Shown here one piece after another: positions 52,700 to 60,849 of a DNA stretch of 64,000 nt. The position numbers and the translations under genes are program-made. Source of the stretch: Paenibacillus urinalis (GTDB taxonomy: Bacteria; Bacillota; Bacilli; Paenibacillales; Paenibacillaceae); NCBI RefSeq assembly GCF_028747985.1, contig NZ_CP118108.1, positions 1,059,501 through 1,123,500 of the forward strand, in the 5' to 3' direction. The notes beneath the pieces are model-generated. The model worked only from the letters and a program-made list of their open reading frames with translations. It was not told the origin of the DNA and searched no databases. Position 1 is the first letter of the stretch. Each line of letters begins with the position of its first letter.

Positions 52700-53449
52700 A
52701 TGATGACAAATATGATAGAAGTCGTGAACCTGCAAAAATCGTTTGCAGATCTGCAGGTATTAAAAAAAGTAGATTTTGATGTAAAGCCTGGTGAAGTTAT
52801 CGCAGTGATCGGGCCCTCGGGCTCAGGCAAGAGTACAATGCTTCGCAGCCTGGTTAACCTCGAAACGGTGAATGGCGGAACGATACGCATCGGGGGAGAG
52901 TCACTCGTGAGCGAAGGCAAATATGTGAGTGCACCTGAGATCAAAAGAATTACCTCCCGAATGGGCATGGTATTTCAGCACTTCAATCTGTTTCCGCATC
53001 TGACCGTTCAAGGAAATCTCGAGCTCGCTCCCAAAATGGTCAAGAAGGAAAATACAGCGGCCATTAAACCTCGGGTGGCAGACCTGCTGGCTAAGGTCGG
53101 CTTGTTGGATAAAGCGAATGTGTATCCGGCCAGCCTGTCCGGTGGACAGAAGCAGCGTGTTGCTATCGCTCGGGCACTCATGATGAATCCGGAGATTCTA
53201 CTGTTCGATGAGCCGACATCGGCGCTTGATCCTGAGCTCACTGGAGAAGTACTGCGGGTTATCCGCAAGCTGGCTGAAGAGAACATGACCATGATCATCG
53301 TTACACATGAGATGAATTTTGCGAGAGATGTCGCGGACCGTGTTATATTCATGGATCAAGGTGAGATTGCCGAGGCGGGTACACCCGATCAAATCTTCGG
53401 GAATCCGCAGCTTGAACGGACGAAGGCATTTCTTATGCGTAGTGAGTAG
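52700..53449 (+). CDS. Amino-acid ABC transporter ATP-binding protein
   Basis: A 249-residue ATPase of the GlnQ/HisP type. Walker A is GPSGSGKST, the Q-loop is [14 protein letters not shown], the signature is [15 protein letters not shown], Walker B is [13 protein letters not shown] and the switch His is VTHEMNFA. It forms an importer with the two preceding genes. An alternative start at the second Met (MIEVVNLQK) is possible. A bidirectional terminator follows. Confidence 0.96.
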   Translation: MMTNMIEVVNLQKSFADLQVLKKVDFDVKPGEVIAVIGPSGSGKSTMLRSLVNLETVNGGTIRIGGESLVSEGKYVSAPEIKRITSRMGMVFQHFNLFPHLTVQGNLELAPKMVKKENTAAIKPRVADLLAKVGLLDKANVYPASLSGGQKQRVAIARALMMNPEILLFDEPTSALDPELTGEVLRVIRKLAEENMTMIIVTHEMNFARDVADRVIFMDQGEIAEAGTPDQIFGNPQLERTKAFLMRSE

Positions 53450-53520
53450 CTTGCTGTAAGCTAAAGTGATATAAACTGGAATTTTGCATCGATTCACTAT
53501 GCAAAAATTACTAAACAGCC

Positions 53521-53556
53521 AATAACCTTTGCTCTGGCGAGCAAAGGTTATTTTTG
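53521..53556. terminator. Bidirectional intrinsic terminator
   Basis: AATAACCTTTGCTC pairs perfectly with GAGCAAAGGTTATT around TGGC, followed by TTTTG. It is shared by the amino-acid transporter operon and the convergent LLM gene. Confidence 0.92.
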
Positions 53557-53619
53557 TATGAGAGGGGATACGGGGGGAACGTGAAGAGGAGGATAAATAC
53601 TGACATATATGCTATACAG

Positions 53620-54966
53620 TTAAGAATGCTGGAGGGGCTGCTGTGTGCCGGTTGAGACAGGTCTTCTCAGACCCAAATGCTCCCGTAGTGTGCTTCCTGT
53701 ATATTCTTTCCGAAATAAATTTCTACGCTGAAGCTCAGGTACGACGAGATCGACAAAGTCGGTTAAGCCTCCAGGCAGATACGGGGCCATCACATTAAAT
53801 CCGTCAGCAGCACCGCCATTGAACCAAGCTTCCAGCTGATCCGCAATCTGAACGGGCGTTCCCTTGATGCTCCAATGTCCGCGTGCACCGGCGATGTGCT
53901 GGTACAGCTGGCGAATGGTGTAGCCTTCCCGGTCGGCGATGTCTTTGAGAAGAAGGAAACGGCTCTTCTGACCATTGATTTGCGAGAGATCAGGAAGCTC
54001 AGGCAAGGGACCGTCTACAGGATAAGAGGAAAGGTCGTAGCTGATCAGACCTGATAAGAGGGCTACACCGACCGTAGGATGGATCAGCTCTTTCAGCTTG
54101 GATTCAAGTTCATCAGCTTCTTCTTCGGTTCTTCCGATGATAGGGAACACGCCCGGCATAATTTTTACATCCTCGGCCGTTCTGCCATAGTGCTGCAGCC
54201 GGCCTTTTACATCTGTGTAAAACTGCTTCGCTTCATCAAATGTCTGCCATGCGGTAAAGATCGCCTCCGCGTACTGTGCGGCAAAATCCCGGCCCGATTC
54301 CGAAGCTCCGGCTTGAATGATAACAGGGTTGCCCTGTGGAGGGCGGGAGATATTCAGAGGCCCCTGCACCTGAAACCACTCTCCCTTGTGATCGAGGGCC
54401 CGGATCTTATCAGGCGCGGAGAACACGCCCGATTCTTTATCCTTAACAACCGCATCATCATCCCAGGTATCCCACAATCCGGATACGACATCTACAAATT
54501 CTTTGGCACGATCATATCTCAGCTCATGGAGCAGATGATTCTCTTTCCCAAAATTCAGAGCTTCAATTTCACTGCCGGAGGTAACCACATTCCAGCCTGC
54601 CCTGCCATTACTGAGATGATCCAGGGAGGCAAACTTACGGGCAACATGGTAAGGCTCGTTATAGGTGGTGGAGACGGTGGCTGCAAGTCCAATACGATCT
54701 GTAACTGCAGAGAGTGCAGATAGTAAGGTTAGCGGCTCAAATGTAGCATTCACCGCTCGGCCCTCTATACGTTTATTTCCTTTTGCGGCAAGACTGTCTG
54801 CCAGAAACACCATATCGAATTTACCCCGCTCTGCGGTTTGAGCAAGCTCTTTGTAGAACGATAAATTCAGCACACCATTCACATCCGCATCAGGATGGCG
54901 CCATGCAGCCACATGATGACCTGGAACCATCAGAAAGGCGCCTAGCTTCATTTCTCTCTTGGACAT
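53620..54966 (-). CDS. LLM-class flavin-dependent monooxygenase (NtaA/SnaA/DszA family)
   Basis: From ATG 54966, with GGAGGAGG about 8 bases upstream, the protein has 448 residues. It has the TIM-barrel luciferase-like layout of the NtaA/SnaA/DszA group: LGAFLMVPGHHVAAWRHPDAD at the N-terminus, FDMVFLADSLA, ATVSTTYNEPYHVARKFASLDHLSNGRAGWNVVTS, and GAARGHWS/VMAPYLPGGLTDFVDLVVPELQRRNLF at the C-terminus. These enzymes use reduced FMN from a separate reductase to oxidise sulfur or amine compounds, and no reductase is in the window. The leader has a promoter, a TATTCC palindrome and a terminator before the ribosome site, suggesting regulated expression. It may serve organosulfur or amine nitrogen scavenging. 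Confidence 0.92.
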   Translation of the reverse strand: MSKREMKLGAFLMVPGHHVAAWRHPDADVNGVLNLSFYKELAQTAERGKFDMVFLADSLAAKGNKRIEGRAVNATFEPLTLLSALSAVTDRIGLAATVSTTYNEPYHVARKFASLDHLSNGRAGWNVVTSGSEIEALNFGKENHLLHELRYDRAKEFVDVVSGLWDTWDDDAVVKDKESGVFSAPDKIRALDHKGEWFQVQGPLNISRPPQGNPVIIQAGASESGRDFAAQYAEAIFTAWQTFDEAKQFYTDVKGRLQHYGRTAEDVKIMPGVFPIIGRTEEEADELESKLKELIHPTVGVALLSGLISYDLSSYPVDGPLPELPDLSQINGQKSRFLLLKDIADREGYTIRQLYQHIAGARGHWSIKGTPVQIADQLEAWFNGGAADGFNVMAPYLPGGLTDFVDLVVPELQRRNLFRKEYTGSTLREHLGLRRPVSTGTQQPLQHS

Positions 54967-54988
54967 ACTTTGCCTCCTCCTGACAACC

Positions 54989-55040
54989 AAAAAAAACCGA
55001 AGATCAGACTCTTTCCTAAATAGAAAAGAATGATCTCCGG
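54989..55040 (-). terminator. Terminator in the leader of the LLM gene / end of the tatA transcript
   Basis: On the minus strand CCGGAGATCA (55040-55031) pairs with TGATCTTCGG (55006-54997), followed by eight T residues. It lies between tatA and the LLM gene, only 22 bases before the LLM start codon. It would end the amine oxidase-RidA-tatA transcript. Because the plausible LLM promoter is upstream of it, it may also act as an attenuator. Confidence 0.8.
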
Positions 55041-55059
55041 CTGTCCGGTTGAATGTAGT

Positions 55060-55116
55060 ATATTCCGACTGGAATAGTTATAAATTTATTAAAAGCATAA
55101 TAACATAGGAATCCAA
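55060..55116 (-). promoter_or_regulatory. Candidate promoter and palindromic operator of the LLM gene
   Basis: On the minus strand TTGGAT (55116-55111), a 17-base spacer and TTTAAT (55093-55088) form a plausible sigma-A promoter just after tatA. TATTCC-N4-GGAATA (55060-55075), a perfect palindrome, lies immediately downstream of the expected start point, where a bound repressor would block transcription. The half-site resembles GGAAT elements of CymR-like sulfur regulators, which is speculative. Confidence 0.5.
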
Positions 55117-55126
55117 AATTTAGCAA

Positions 55127-55315
55127 CTACTTTTTGTTCGGTGACGATTCATCCTCATCCTTACTATCACCGACGAGATCACGAGCAGAAGATTTGAACT
55201 CGAACAAGGTCCGACCTACGGCGCGTCCAAGCTCAGGCAATCTGGAAGGTCCGAATAAGATCAGGACCAGTACCAGAATCATAATGATTCCGGTTATTCC
55301 TATATTCTGGAACAT
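55127..55315 (-). CDS. tatA: Twin-arginine translocase subunit TatA
   Basis: A 62-residue TatA: N-terminal membrane helix (about 5-20), the [21 protein letters not shown] hinge and amphipathic helix with the conserved F-G-P/R-L-P-E-L-G pattern, and a charged tail ([12 protein letters not shown]). TatA oligomers form the pore for folded proteins carrying a twin-arginine signal. AGGAGGA precedes the ATG. It is 27 bases after an exported RidA gene and in one operon with an amine oxidase that has a twin-arginine signal, so it probably serves that cargo. No tatC is in the window. Confidence 0.92.
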   Translation of the reverse strand: MFQNIGITGIIMILVLVLILFGPSRLPELGRAVGRTLFEFKSSARDLVGDSKDEDESSPNKK

Positions 55316-55342
55316 AAGATGTCCTCCTCATGTAGTAATTGA

Positions 55343-55924
55343 TTATTTTTTGGGAAATACAGCGACAGCCTCAATTTCGATCAGCCAATCAGAGCTTACG
55401 AGACTGGCCACACCAACAGTGGAGCGAGCGGGCTTGACTGGATTTTTTTCGTTGTTAAAAAATTCGCCATAAGCTTCATTCCAGCCTGCATAATCGAATA
55501 TGCCTTCCTTCGCGGCGTCCGCCGTCAAGTAGGCGCGGAGATAGACAACATCCTTCATAGAGAGACCCTGATCCTTAAGCTGCTTCTCAATGGATGCCAG
55601 AACACCGGCCGCCTGAGTCTTGGTATCTCCATATCGCTCATAGATGGTCTTACCTTCTTTATTCAGTACAGGTGGAACTGTGCCGCTCGTGTACAGATAG
55701 GCAGCCCCTTCCGGTACAACGACACCACCCGAAATACTAGAGCTTGGATTACCATAGAAGACAGTACCATTATCAGGTGCTGCGGCTTGTATTGGGGCGG
55801 GCTCAGGCACCGATACGGTTCCCTGAACTTCGATAGGGGCTTTATCTGCTGCATAAGCGGTTGCACTTAAGCTTGCCATGAGTATAGCTGCGAGCGTTAA
55901 ACTTTTTATTTTTTTGTTCATCAT
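55343..55924 (-). CDS. Exported RidA-family protein (enamine/imine deaminase-like)
   Basis: From ATG 55924 (9 bases after GAGGAGG) the protein has 193 residues: a Sec-type signal peptide (about 1-25, ending ATAYAAD), a Pro/Ala-rich linker and a C-terminal RidA/YjgF domain of about 125 residues. The RidA landmarks are GDTKTQAAGVLASIEKQLKDQGLSMKDVVYLRAYLTD, then PARSTVGVASL, which contains the arginine that binds the imine substrate carboxylate, and IEIEAVAVF. RidA hydrolyses reactive enamine/imine intermediates. An exported form next to an exported amine oxidase suggests it handles the imines released by that oxidase outside the membrane. The long frame start at 55951 lacks a ribosome site. 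Confidence 0.88.
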   Translation of the reverse strand: MMNKKIKSLTLAAILMASLSATAYAADKAPIEVQGTVSVPEPAPIQAAAPDNGTVFYGNPSSSISGGVVVPEGAAYLYTSGTVPPVLNKEGKTIYERYGDTKTQAAGVLASIEKQLKDQGLSMKDVVYLRAYLTADAAKEGIFDYAGWNEAYGEFFNNEKNPVKPARSTVGVASLVSSDWLIEIEAVAVFPKK

Positions 55925-56016
55925 AAACTTCTGCCTCCTCTGGACATTCATATACCTGGATTGAAATACACTATTGCCAATCTATTCTGTGATAACTGTA
56001 GGCTATCCCGTATGCA

Positions 56017-57615
56017 TTAAGCCTTCATGACACGTTGATGAATATCTTTAACAACAGCTCTTGCGGAATCAATGGCCCCGGCCTGCCAAGCTACGATATG
56101 GCTGATATGATCTCCTGCAAGATAGATTCGGTTGTCCGGCTGGCAGAGGGTCTTGTACATTCCTGCACGCTCCTCGGCATTATAGGATACCCAGGCACCT
56201 TCTTGATATTTAATTTTTTTCCAGTCGATGGAGAACGAATTCTCGAATTCTGTCTTGTATTGAGGATGGATCTTGGCTCCTTGATTCAGTGCATGCCGTT
56301 CCCGTTCTATGTAGCTCATACTGCCCAGCTTGTCCGCATTTGCTCCGGTTGCATAATAGCCGAGCAGGATGCCCTTCTTGCCAAAGTAGTCTGTAGGAGG
56401 ATAATAGATTTGGGTGATGTCCATATTGGTGAGGCTGTTGCCGCCGAAGAGCAGCTCATCCTCTTCCCAGAACCTGCGTTTGAATTGCAGGCCGATCTTA
56501 CCCGCAGATGCGTATCTTGCGTTCTGAATTGCACTTTTCATGGATGGAGAGAAGTCACCTGGAATCGTTCGAAGAACGGAGAGGGGAATCGTACAGATAC
56601 AATAATCTCCGATTATTTCCTGTTCCTTTTTGTTCTGGGTAAAGCGAACCCGCACGCCATCCCCGGATTGCCGTATCTCGGTAACAGGAGCATTCAGCTT
56701 GACCCGGTTGCCAAGACGCTTCTCAAATCCCTTCACGATCATATCCATACCGCCGACAGGATGGAACATCATCATTTGCTGGTCATAACCATATTCATTG
56801 CTGAAATAATTACCGAATCCGGATTGAAGAATGGCTGTGAGATCAAACGGATCTCTTACAACGCCTGCATCCAGGCGGCTGCCCGGCTCTTCCTTATATC
56901 CGCCGCGGGAAGAGCCGCGGTAGAACAGGTCGGCATTCAAATCCCCTTCCCGCCGGAGATATTCAACCAGCTTTTCTTTCTCCTCTGGGGTAATAGGGAG
57001 ATCAAGAGCAGACTGATTGACAGCCTTGGCGAGCATTTCGGAGACATAACCGCGCACATCGGCTTTGGCTGCACGCTTGGTAATTCTTTGTCCGGAGAGT
57101 GCCCCCACATTCTCATTGTAATAATAGCCGCTGTCGTTCACATTGTTGAAGGGCTCAATCGGGATATTGAACTCCCTGCAATATTCGAGAGTGGAATGAA
57201 ACTGGGGAATCCGCATCGGTCCTGCATTGAAATACAGATCGCTGCCGAATTGGGAGTATTGCCGTGTTCCGCCGATTTCCTGATTCGTGGTTCCTTTGCG
57301 AATGCTCCAATTCCGGCCGCCCGCAAAAGGCTTCGCTTCCAGCACGGTACACTGATATCCGGCTTTGCCAAGCTCATAGGCCGCGGTTAATCCTGCGATG
57401 CCGGCACCCAGGATAATAATCTTCTTGCCGTTTCGATTGCTCAGCGCAAGATCGTTCTTCCCGGGAGGCGTATAATCCTGAGCTTTCATCGTTTCTGGAG
57501 AGAGAAGACCCAAATTGCCCATTAGACTGAAGACGGCAAGAGAACCCCCGACCTTGCCAACTGTCGATAGGAATTGTCTTCTTGTCATGTCCTGAGGCTG
57601 TTCAGCATTGCTCAT
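56017..57615 (-). CDS. Tat-exported flavin monoamine / L-amino-acid oxidase
   Basis: From ATG 57615 the protein has 532 residues. The N-terminus has a twin-arginine signal (TRRQFLSTVG, then a hydrophobic stretch to about residue 40). The body is a flavin amine oxidase: FAD-binding IIILGAGIAGLTAAYELGKAGY, then AGGRNW, a central substrate domain and the late RIYLAGDHIS FAD contact with a C-terminal AIDSARA helix. It oxidises amines or amino acids to imines with release of H2O2. AAAGGAG lies 12 bases before this ATG but abuts the alternative ATG at 57627. It is the first gene of an operon with an exported RidA and tatA; a perfect TnrA/GlnR box lies about 84 bases upstream. Confidence 0.92.
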   Translation of the reverse strand: MSNAEQPQDMTRRQFLSTVGKVGGSLAVFSLMGNLGLLSPETMKAQDYTPPGKNDLALSNRNGKKIIILGAGIAGLTAAYELGKAGYQCTVLEAKPFAGGRNWSIRKGTTNQEIGGTRQYSQFGSDLYFNAGPMRIPQFHSTLEYCREFNIPIEPFNNVNDSGYYYNENVGALSGQRITKRAAKADVRGYVSEMLAKAVNQSALDLPITPEEKEKLVEYLRREGDLNADLFYRGSSRGGYKEEPGSRLDAGVVRDPFDLTAILQSGFGNYFSNEYGYDQQMMMFHPVGGMDMIVKGFEKRLGNRVKLNAPVTEIRQSGDGVRVRFTQNKKEQEIIGDYCICTIPLSVLRTIPGDFSPSMKSAIQNARYASAGKIGLQFKRRFWEEDELLFGGNSLTNMDITQIYYPPTDYFGKKGILLGYYATGANADKLGSMSYIERERHALNQGAKIHPQYKTEFENSFSIDWKKIKYQEGAWVSYNAEERAGMYKTLCQPDNRIYLAGDHISHIVAWQAGAIDSARAVVKDIHQRVMKA

Positions 57616-57698
57616 ACTATACTTCATCTCCTTTGTGCGTATTAAGAACCTTTGTGGAGAAGATATTAGCAGACAAGAAGCTCTATTGTCTCAATTTT

Positions 57699-57715
57699 TG
57701 TAAGGAAATCTAACA
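57699..57715 (-). promoter_or_regulatory. TnrA/GlnR-type box upstream of the amine oxidase gene
   Basis: TGTAAGGAAATCTAACA matches TGTNA-N7-TNACA exactly. On the minus strand a TAATAT -10-like box lies at 57668-57663, so the site would be centred about 50 bases upstream of the start point, the position known for TnrA-activated promoters. A further palindrome, GATAGTTACTATC, lies at about 57819-57831 in the same intergenic region. Confidence 0.65.
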
Positions 57716-57930
57716 CACTTTTTTTGTGATAGTAACTTCGAATCGATTAATTTCTTATCAATTTGCTTCAATCTATTGAATTTTGTTCGGAAAATCCTTA
57801 AAATTGTTGCCATAACGATAGTTACTATCATCGACAGCTAAATACCCTGCTAAATCTGTTCATCAAACATAGTTTCAGGAGAAGATACTCCAGTAATATG
57901 GCAAGTATTCTAACATTAGGGGTGTTTGTG

Positions 57931-58167
57931 ATGAATGATCAAATTATGAGCATTGGCATGGTGAAAGAATTGACGGGGTTATCGGAGAGGCAAATTCGTT
58001 ATTATGAGGAGAAGCAGCTTGTCTTTCCAGCACGAACGAAAGGGGGAAGTCGAAGATATTCATTTGAGGATGTAAAGAAAATACAAGAAATTCATCGCAA
58101 GCTAAAGGAGGGATATAATACCTACGAACTTAAGGCTAAGAATCGGCGGCAGAGCAGCGTGATATAA
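57931..58167 (+). CDS. TnrA/GlnR-like MerR-family regulator (short)
   Basis: From ATG 57931 the protein has 78 residues. It has the GlnR/TnrA version of the MerR DNA-binding domain: SIGMVKELTGLSERQIRYYEEKQLVFPARTKGGSRRYSFEDVKKIQEI, followed by a short basic tail. TnrA of B. subtilis has about 110 residues, and its C-terminal part binds feedback-inhibited glutamine synthetase; that part is missing here, so control may differ. It is divergent from the amine oxidase operon, with a TnrA-type box in the shared region. An alternative start at 57898 adds 11 residues but has poor ribosome spacing. Confidence 0.82.
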   Translation: MNDQIMSIGMVKELTGLSERQIRYYEEKQLVFPARTKGGSRRYSFEDVKKIQEIHRKLKEGYNTYELKAKNRRQSSVI

Positions 58168-58300
58168 CATTTCGGCAAGATCGCAGATTTTGCAACCGCT
58201 TTTTGCCACTATTCGACAACAATCTTCACATTCATGGTATATAATGCACTTATCTATAACTGCTAAATTTGAAAACAGGCATAGGGGAGTGCAAAAACGA

Positions 58301-59899
58301 TTGTTAATCCATCGACTCAAGTTAATTTTCTTTCCGATTAGCTGCTTGCTGATCATTATCGCATCTTCTATTTTGGGTCAGAGCACGCATCGTTTGTGTG
58401 CCATGATTGTCGTGAGCATTCTGTTGTTGTTATCCGTAGTATTAGATCATAAGTATCCGCGGTTTCTCTGGGTTCAGCTGATTCTGCTCGGCATTTTTCA
58501 ATATATCACCCAGCTGAACTGGTGTGTACTGCTGTACTACATTATGATCATGACGATTTTTGATAAGAAACAATCCTACAAGAAAACATTGCCTGTCTCT
58601 GTACTGCTTATCCTGCAGTATACCATTATTCGGTTTAGTTACGTTCCTATAGGGGCGTATAATATCCTCGTTACGATTTTTGACTTCTTGACTTTAATTT
58701 TTATCGTTTTTCTAATTCATTATGTCATTCGTGCCGAATCAGAGAAGCAGGTCCTTCTCGATAAGAATGACTATCTCACCACTCACGATCCGCTGACCGG
58801 CCTTCTTAATTACCTTGGATATATGAACGAGATACAAGCGCTGATATCCAAAAAGGTTCCTTTTTATTTAATTCTGCTAGATCTGCAAAATTTCAAATCT
58901 TACAATCATGATGGCTTGGAAAGCGGGAATGAGGCGCTCATTAACCTGGGTAAGGCACTTACCTCCACTTTCCCTAACGCGTATGGTGTTTCCAGATATG
59001 CAGGAGATCGTTATGCCTTACTGCTGCCCACTGAATATTATATGCCGGATCATATTGGTGCATTGCTGGAGATGGATTCACTCGGTTACCAGGTATCGTA
59101 CAGCTTCGTGTCTCATCCTGAGGAGAGTGAAGATCATAATCAGCTCATTATGAAGGCAGAGGACAAGCTGTTTCAGATGAGGCGGGAGCAGTGGCTTCAG
59201 CGGGAGGAGGACTTGTTCAGATCGGAGAAGATGAAGGTTGTCGGTGAACTGGCAGCAGGAATGGCTCACGAGGTCCGCAATCCGCTTACTGCGATTCGGG
59301 GATTTGTACAGCTGTCCAAGATTCAGTCCTACAATATCAAGCCCTGGTATGAGGTTATTATGAGTGAGATTACGAGAGTAACGGAGCTGACCGCCGAATT
59401 TCTTCAGTTCTCCAAGCCACATGCCAGCAATATGAGATCAGAGTCGCTGACAGTGTGTACGGAAAGGGTTATTTCCCTGTCGGAGTCAGACGCGATTTCG
59501 CGAGGACATCAGCTGACTTTGGACATTGAGGACGAGTCGATGTACATCTATATGGATCGAGACAAGATTGTTCAAGTGCTGCTTAATCTCGTGCGCAACG
59601 CGCTTGAGGCGATGGAGACTCCTGGTGAAGTGAAGATTAGAGTGAGCCGGGCTGACAATAAAGCGGTCATCCAGATTCAAGACACTGGAACAGGAATTGC
59701 TCCTGATCAGCTTCATCAGATCTTCAATCCCTTCTATACGACAAAGGAGGATGGAACAGGACTTGGTCTGTCTCTCTGCCAGAAGATTGCCCAGGATCAC
59801 AAAGGCTCCATTACGGTACATAGTGTGCTGGGAGAAGGCTCGACGTTTCGATTGATATTGCCTGTATTGTTAACGGATGAATCAGGCCCCGAGTCCTGA
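58301..59899 (+). CDS. Sensor histidine kinase with degenerate GGDEF-like domain
   Basis: From TTG 58301 (after AGGGGAG) the protein has 532 residues. Five or six membrane helices (about 10-155) are followed by a GGDEF-like domain that has lost its signature (RYAGDRYALLL in place of GGDEF, with DLQNFKSYNHDGLESGNEAL near the usual metal site). A soluble histidine kinase follows: H-box GMAHEVRNPLTAIRGFVQL, N-box VLLNLVRNALEAM, DTGTGI and GTGLGLSLCQKIAQDHKGSI. The kinase half is like sporulation kinases KinA-E. No response regulator is adjacent, as is usual for such orphan kinases. The dead cyclase domain could bind GTP or c-di-GMP as a sensor. Confidence 0.88.
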   Translation: MLIHRLKLIFFPISCLLIIIASSILGQSTHRLCAMIVVSILLLLSVVLDHKYPRFLWVQLILLGIFQYITQLNWCVLLYYIMIMTIFDKKQSYKKTLPVSVLLILQYTIIRFSYVPIGAYNILVTIFDFLTLIFIVFLIHYVIRAESEKQVLLDKNDYLTTHDPLTGLLNYLGYMNEIQALISKKVPFYLILLDLQNFKSYNHDGLESGNEALINLGKALTSTFPNAYGVSRYAGDRYALLLPTEYYMPDHIGALLEMDSLGYQVSYSFVSHPEESEDHNQLIMKAEDKLFQMRREQWLQREEDLFRSEKMKVVGELAAGMAHEVRNPLTAIRGFVQLSKIQSYNIKPWYEVIMSEITRVTELTAEFLQFSKPHASNMRSESLTVCTERVISLSESDAISRGHQLTLDIEDESMYIYMDRDKIVQVLLNLVRNALEAMETPGEVKIRVSRADNKAVIQIQDTGTGIAPDQLHQIFNPFYTTKEDGTGLGLSLCQKIAQDHKGSITVHSVLGEGSTFRLILPVLLTDESGPES

Positions 59900-59917
59900 T
59901 CAACTGCTGCAATAAGA

Positions 59918-59955
59918 AAGAAGCCTGACGGGGATATCCGTGCAGGCTTCTTCTT
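59918..59955. terminator. Bidirectional intrinsic terminator
   Basis: AAGAAGCCTG with ACGG pairs with CCGT and CAGGCTTCTT, followed by CTTG. It is shared by the kinase gene and the convergent mqnD. Confidence 0.82.
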
Positions 59956-60007
59956 GCTGTGCTCGATCGGGATACAGCTACATGTGTATAACCCGAGCTT
60001 CATGTAT

Positions 60008-60847
60008 TTAGCTTCTCAATTTCTCAAAGTCAATTTCAGGTACGAGACCTTCGGCAGCAGCACGGCCCAAGAGAGCTTCAATCGCTCCGAAGCCTTCCTC
60101 ACCCAGATTTCTGGTGAATTCATTGACATAGAGATTGATATGCTGCTGTGCAACTTCAGGGTCCATTTCTTGTGCATGAGAAAGAATATAGGGTCTGGAC
60201 TGCTCGGGATGCTTCCAGCCATAATCAACGGAAGCTTGAATCCAGGAGGTGATCTCAGCAGGATCAAGACTGCGGCGCGCAACGATGGCACCGAGCGGAA
60301 TCGGAAGACCCGTATCCGCTTCCCACCAAGTACCCATATCCGCCATTAGTGAGAGGCCGTATGACGGGTACGTAAATCTGGCTTCATGAATAACGAGACC
60401 CGCATCGATCTTACCATCGCGAACGGCAGGCATAATCTGGTCAAATGGCATAACCACAATTTCGCCGATGCCGCTAGGCACGTTCTGGGCAGCCCATAGC
60501 CGGAACAGAAGATAAGCGGTAGAACGCTCGCTAGGCACAGCAATTCTTTTTCCAGAGAGTGATTCCGGCTTGGTATTCTGATCTGCTGTCAACACCAGGG
60601 GACCGTTGCCTCTGCCAAGGGCACCGCCGCATGGAATGAGGCGATATTCATCAGACAGCCATGGCAGGGCGGCGTAAGAAATTTTGAGGATATCATAGTC
60701 ACTTGGCTTCGTAACAAGCGTATTTGTCACATCAATATCTGCGTATGTAACCGTGAAATCCGGTGTATTTGGGATCTGCCCGTGGACTAGAGCATGAAAG
60801 ACAAATGTGTCATTGGGACATGGTGAGTAAACAATGTTCATGTTCAT
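60008..60847 (-). CDS. mqnD: 1,4-dihydroxy-6-naphthoate synthase
   Basis: MqnD converts cyclic dehypoxanthine futalosine to 1,4-dihydroxy-6-naphthoate in the futalosine route to menaquinone. From ATG 60847 (9 bases after GGAGG) the protein has 279 residues. It has the family N-terminus IVYSPCPNDTFVFHALVHG, DIDVTNT, the periplasmic-binding-protein-like fold, IPCGGALGRGNGPLVLT, and HEARFTYPSYGL with the conserved histidine. It starts 2 bases after the mqnB stop codon, and its ribosome site is inside mqnB. The longer frame to 60916 is not supported. Confidence 0.95.
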   Translation of the reverse strand: MNMNIVYSPCPNDTFVFHALVHGQIPNTPDFTVTYADIDVTNTLVTKPSDYDILKISYAALPWLSDEYRLIPCGGALGRGNGPLVLTADQNTKPESLSGKRIAVPSERSTAYLLFRLWAAQNVPSGIGEIVVMPFDQIMPAVRDGKIDAGLVIHEARFTYPSYGLSLMADMGTWWEADTGLPIPLGAIVARRSLDPAEITSWIQASVDYGWKHPEQSRPYILSHAQEMDPEVAQQHINLYVNEFTRNLGEEGFGAIEALLGRAAAEGLVPEIDFEKLRS

Positions 60848-60849
60848 AA

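Noticed and set aside
54079..54723. 214-residue open frame antisense to the LLM monooxygenase
   Set aside because: No motif and no ribosome site; it overlaps a well-conserved gene.
54989..55040. Possibility that the hairpin before the LLM gene is part of a SAM or T-box riboswitch
   Set aside because: The conserved T-box sequence and S-box core are not present; only a simple terminator stem is visible.
56035..57390. 451-residue open frame on the plus strand, antisense to the amine oxidase gene
   Set aside because: It lies fully inside a gene with clear family motifs, shows no family character of its own and has no ribosome site; it is a by-product of codon bias.
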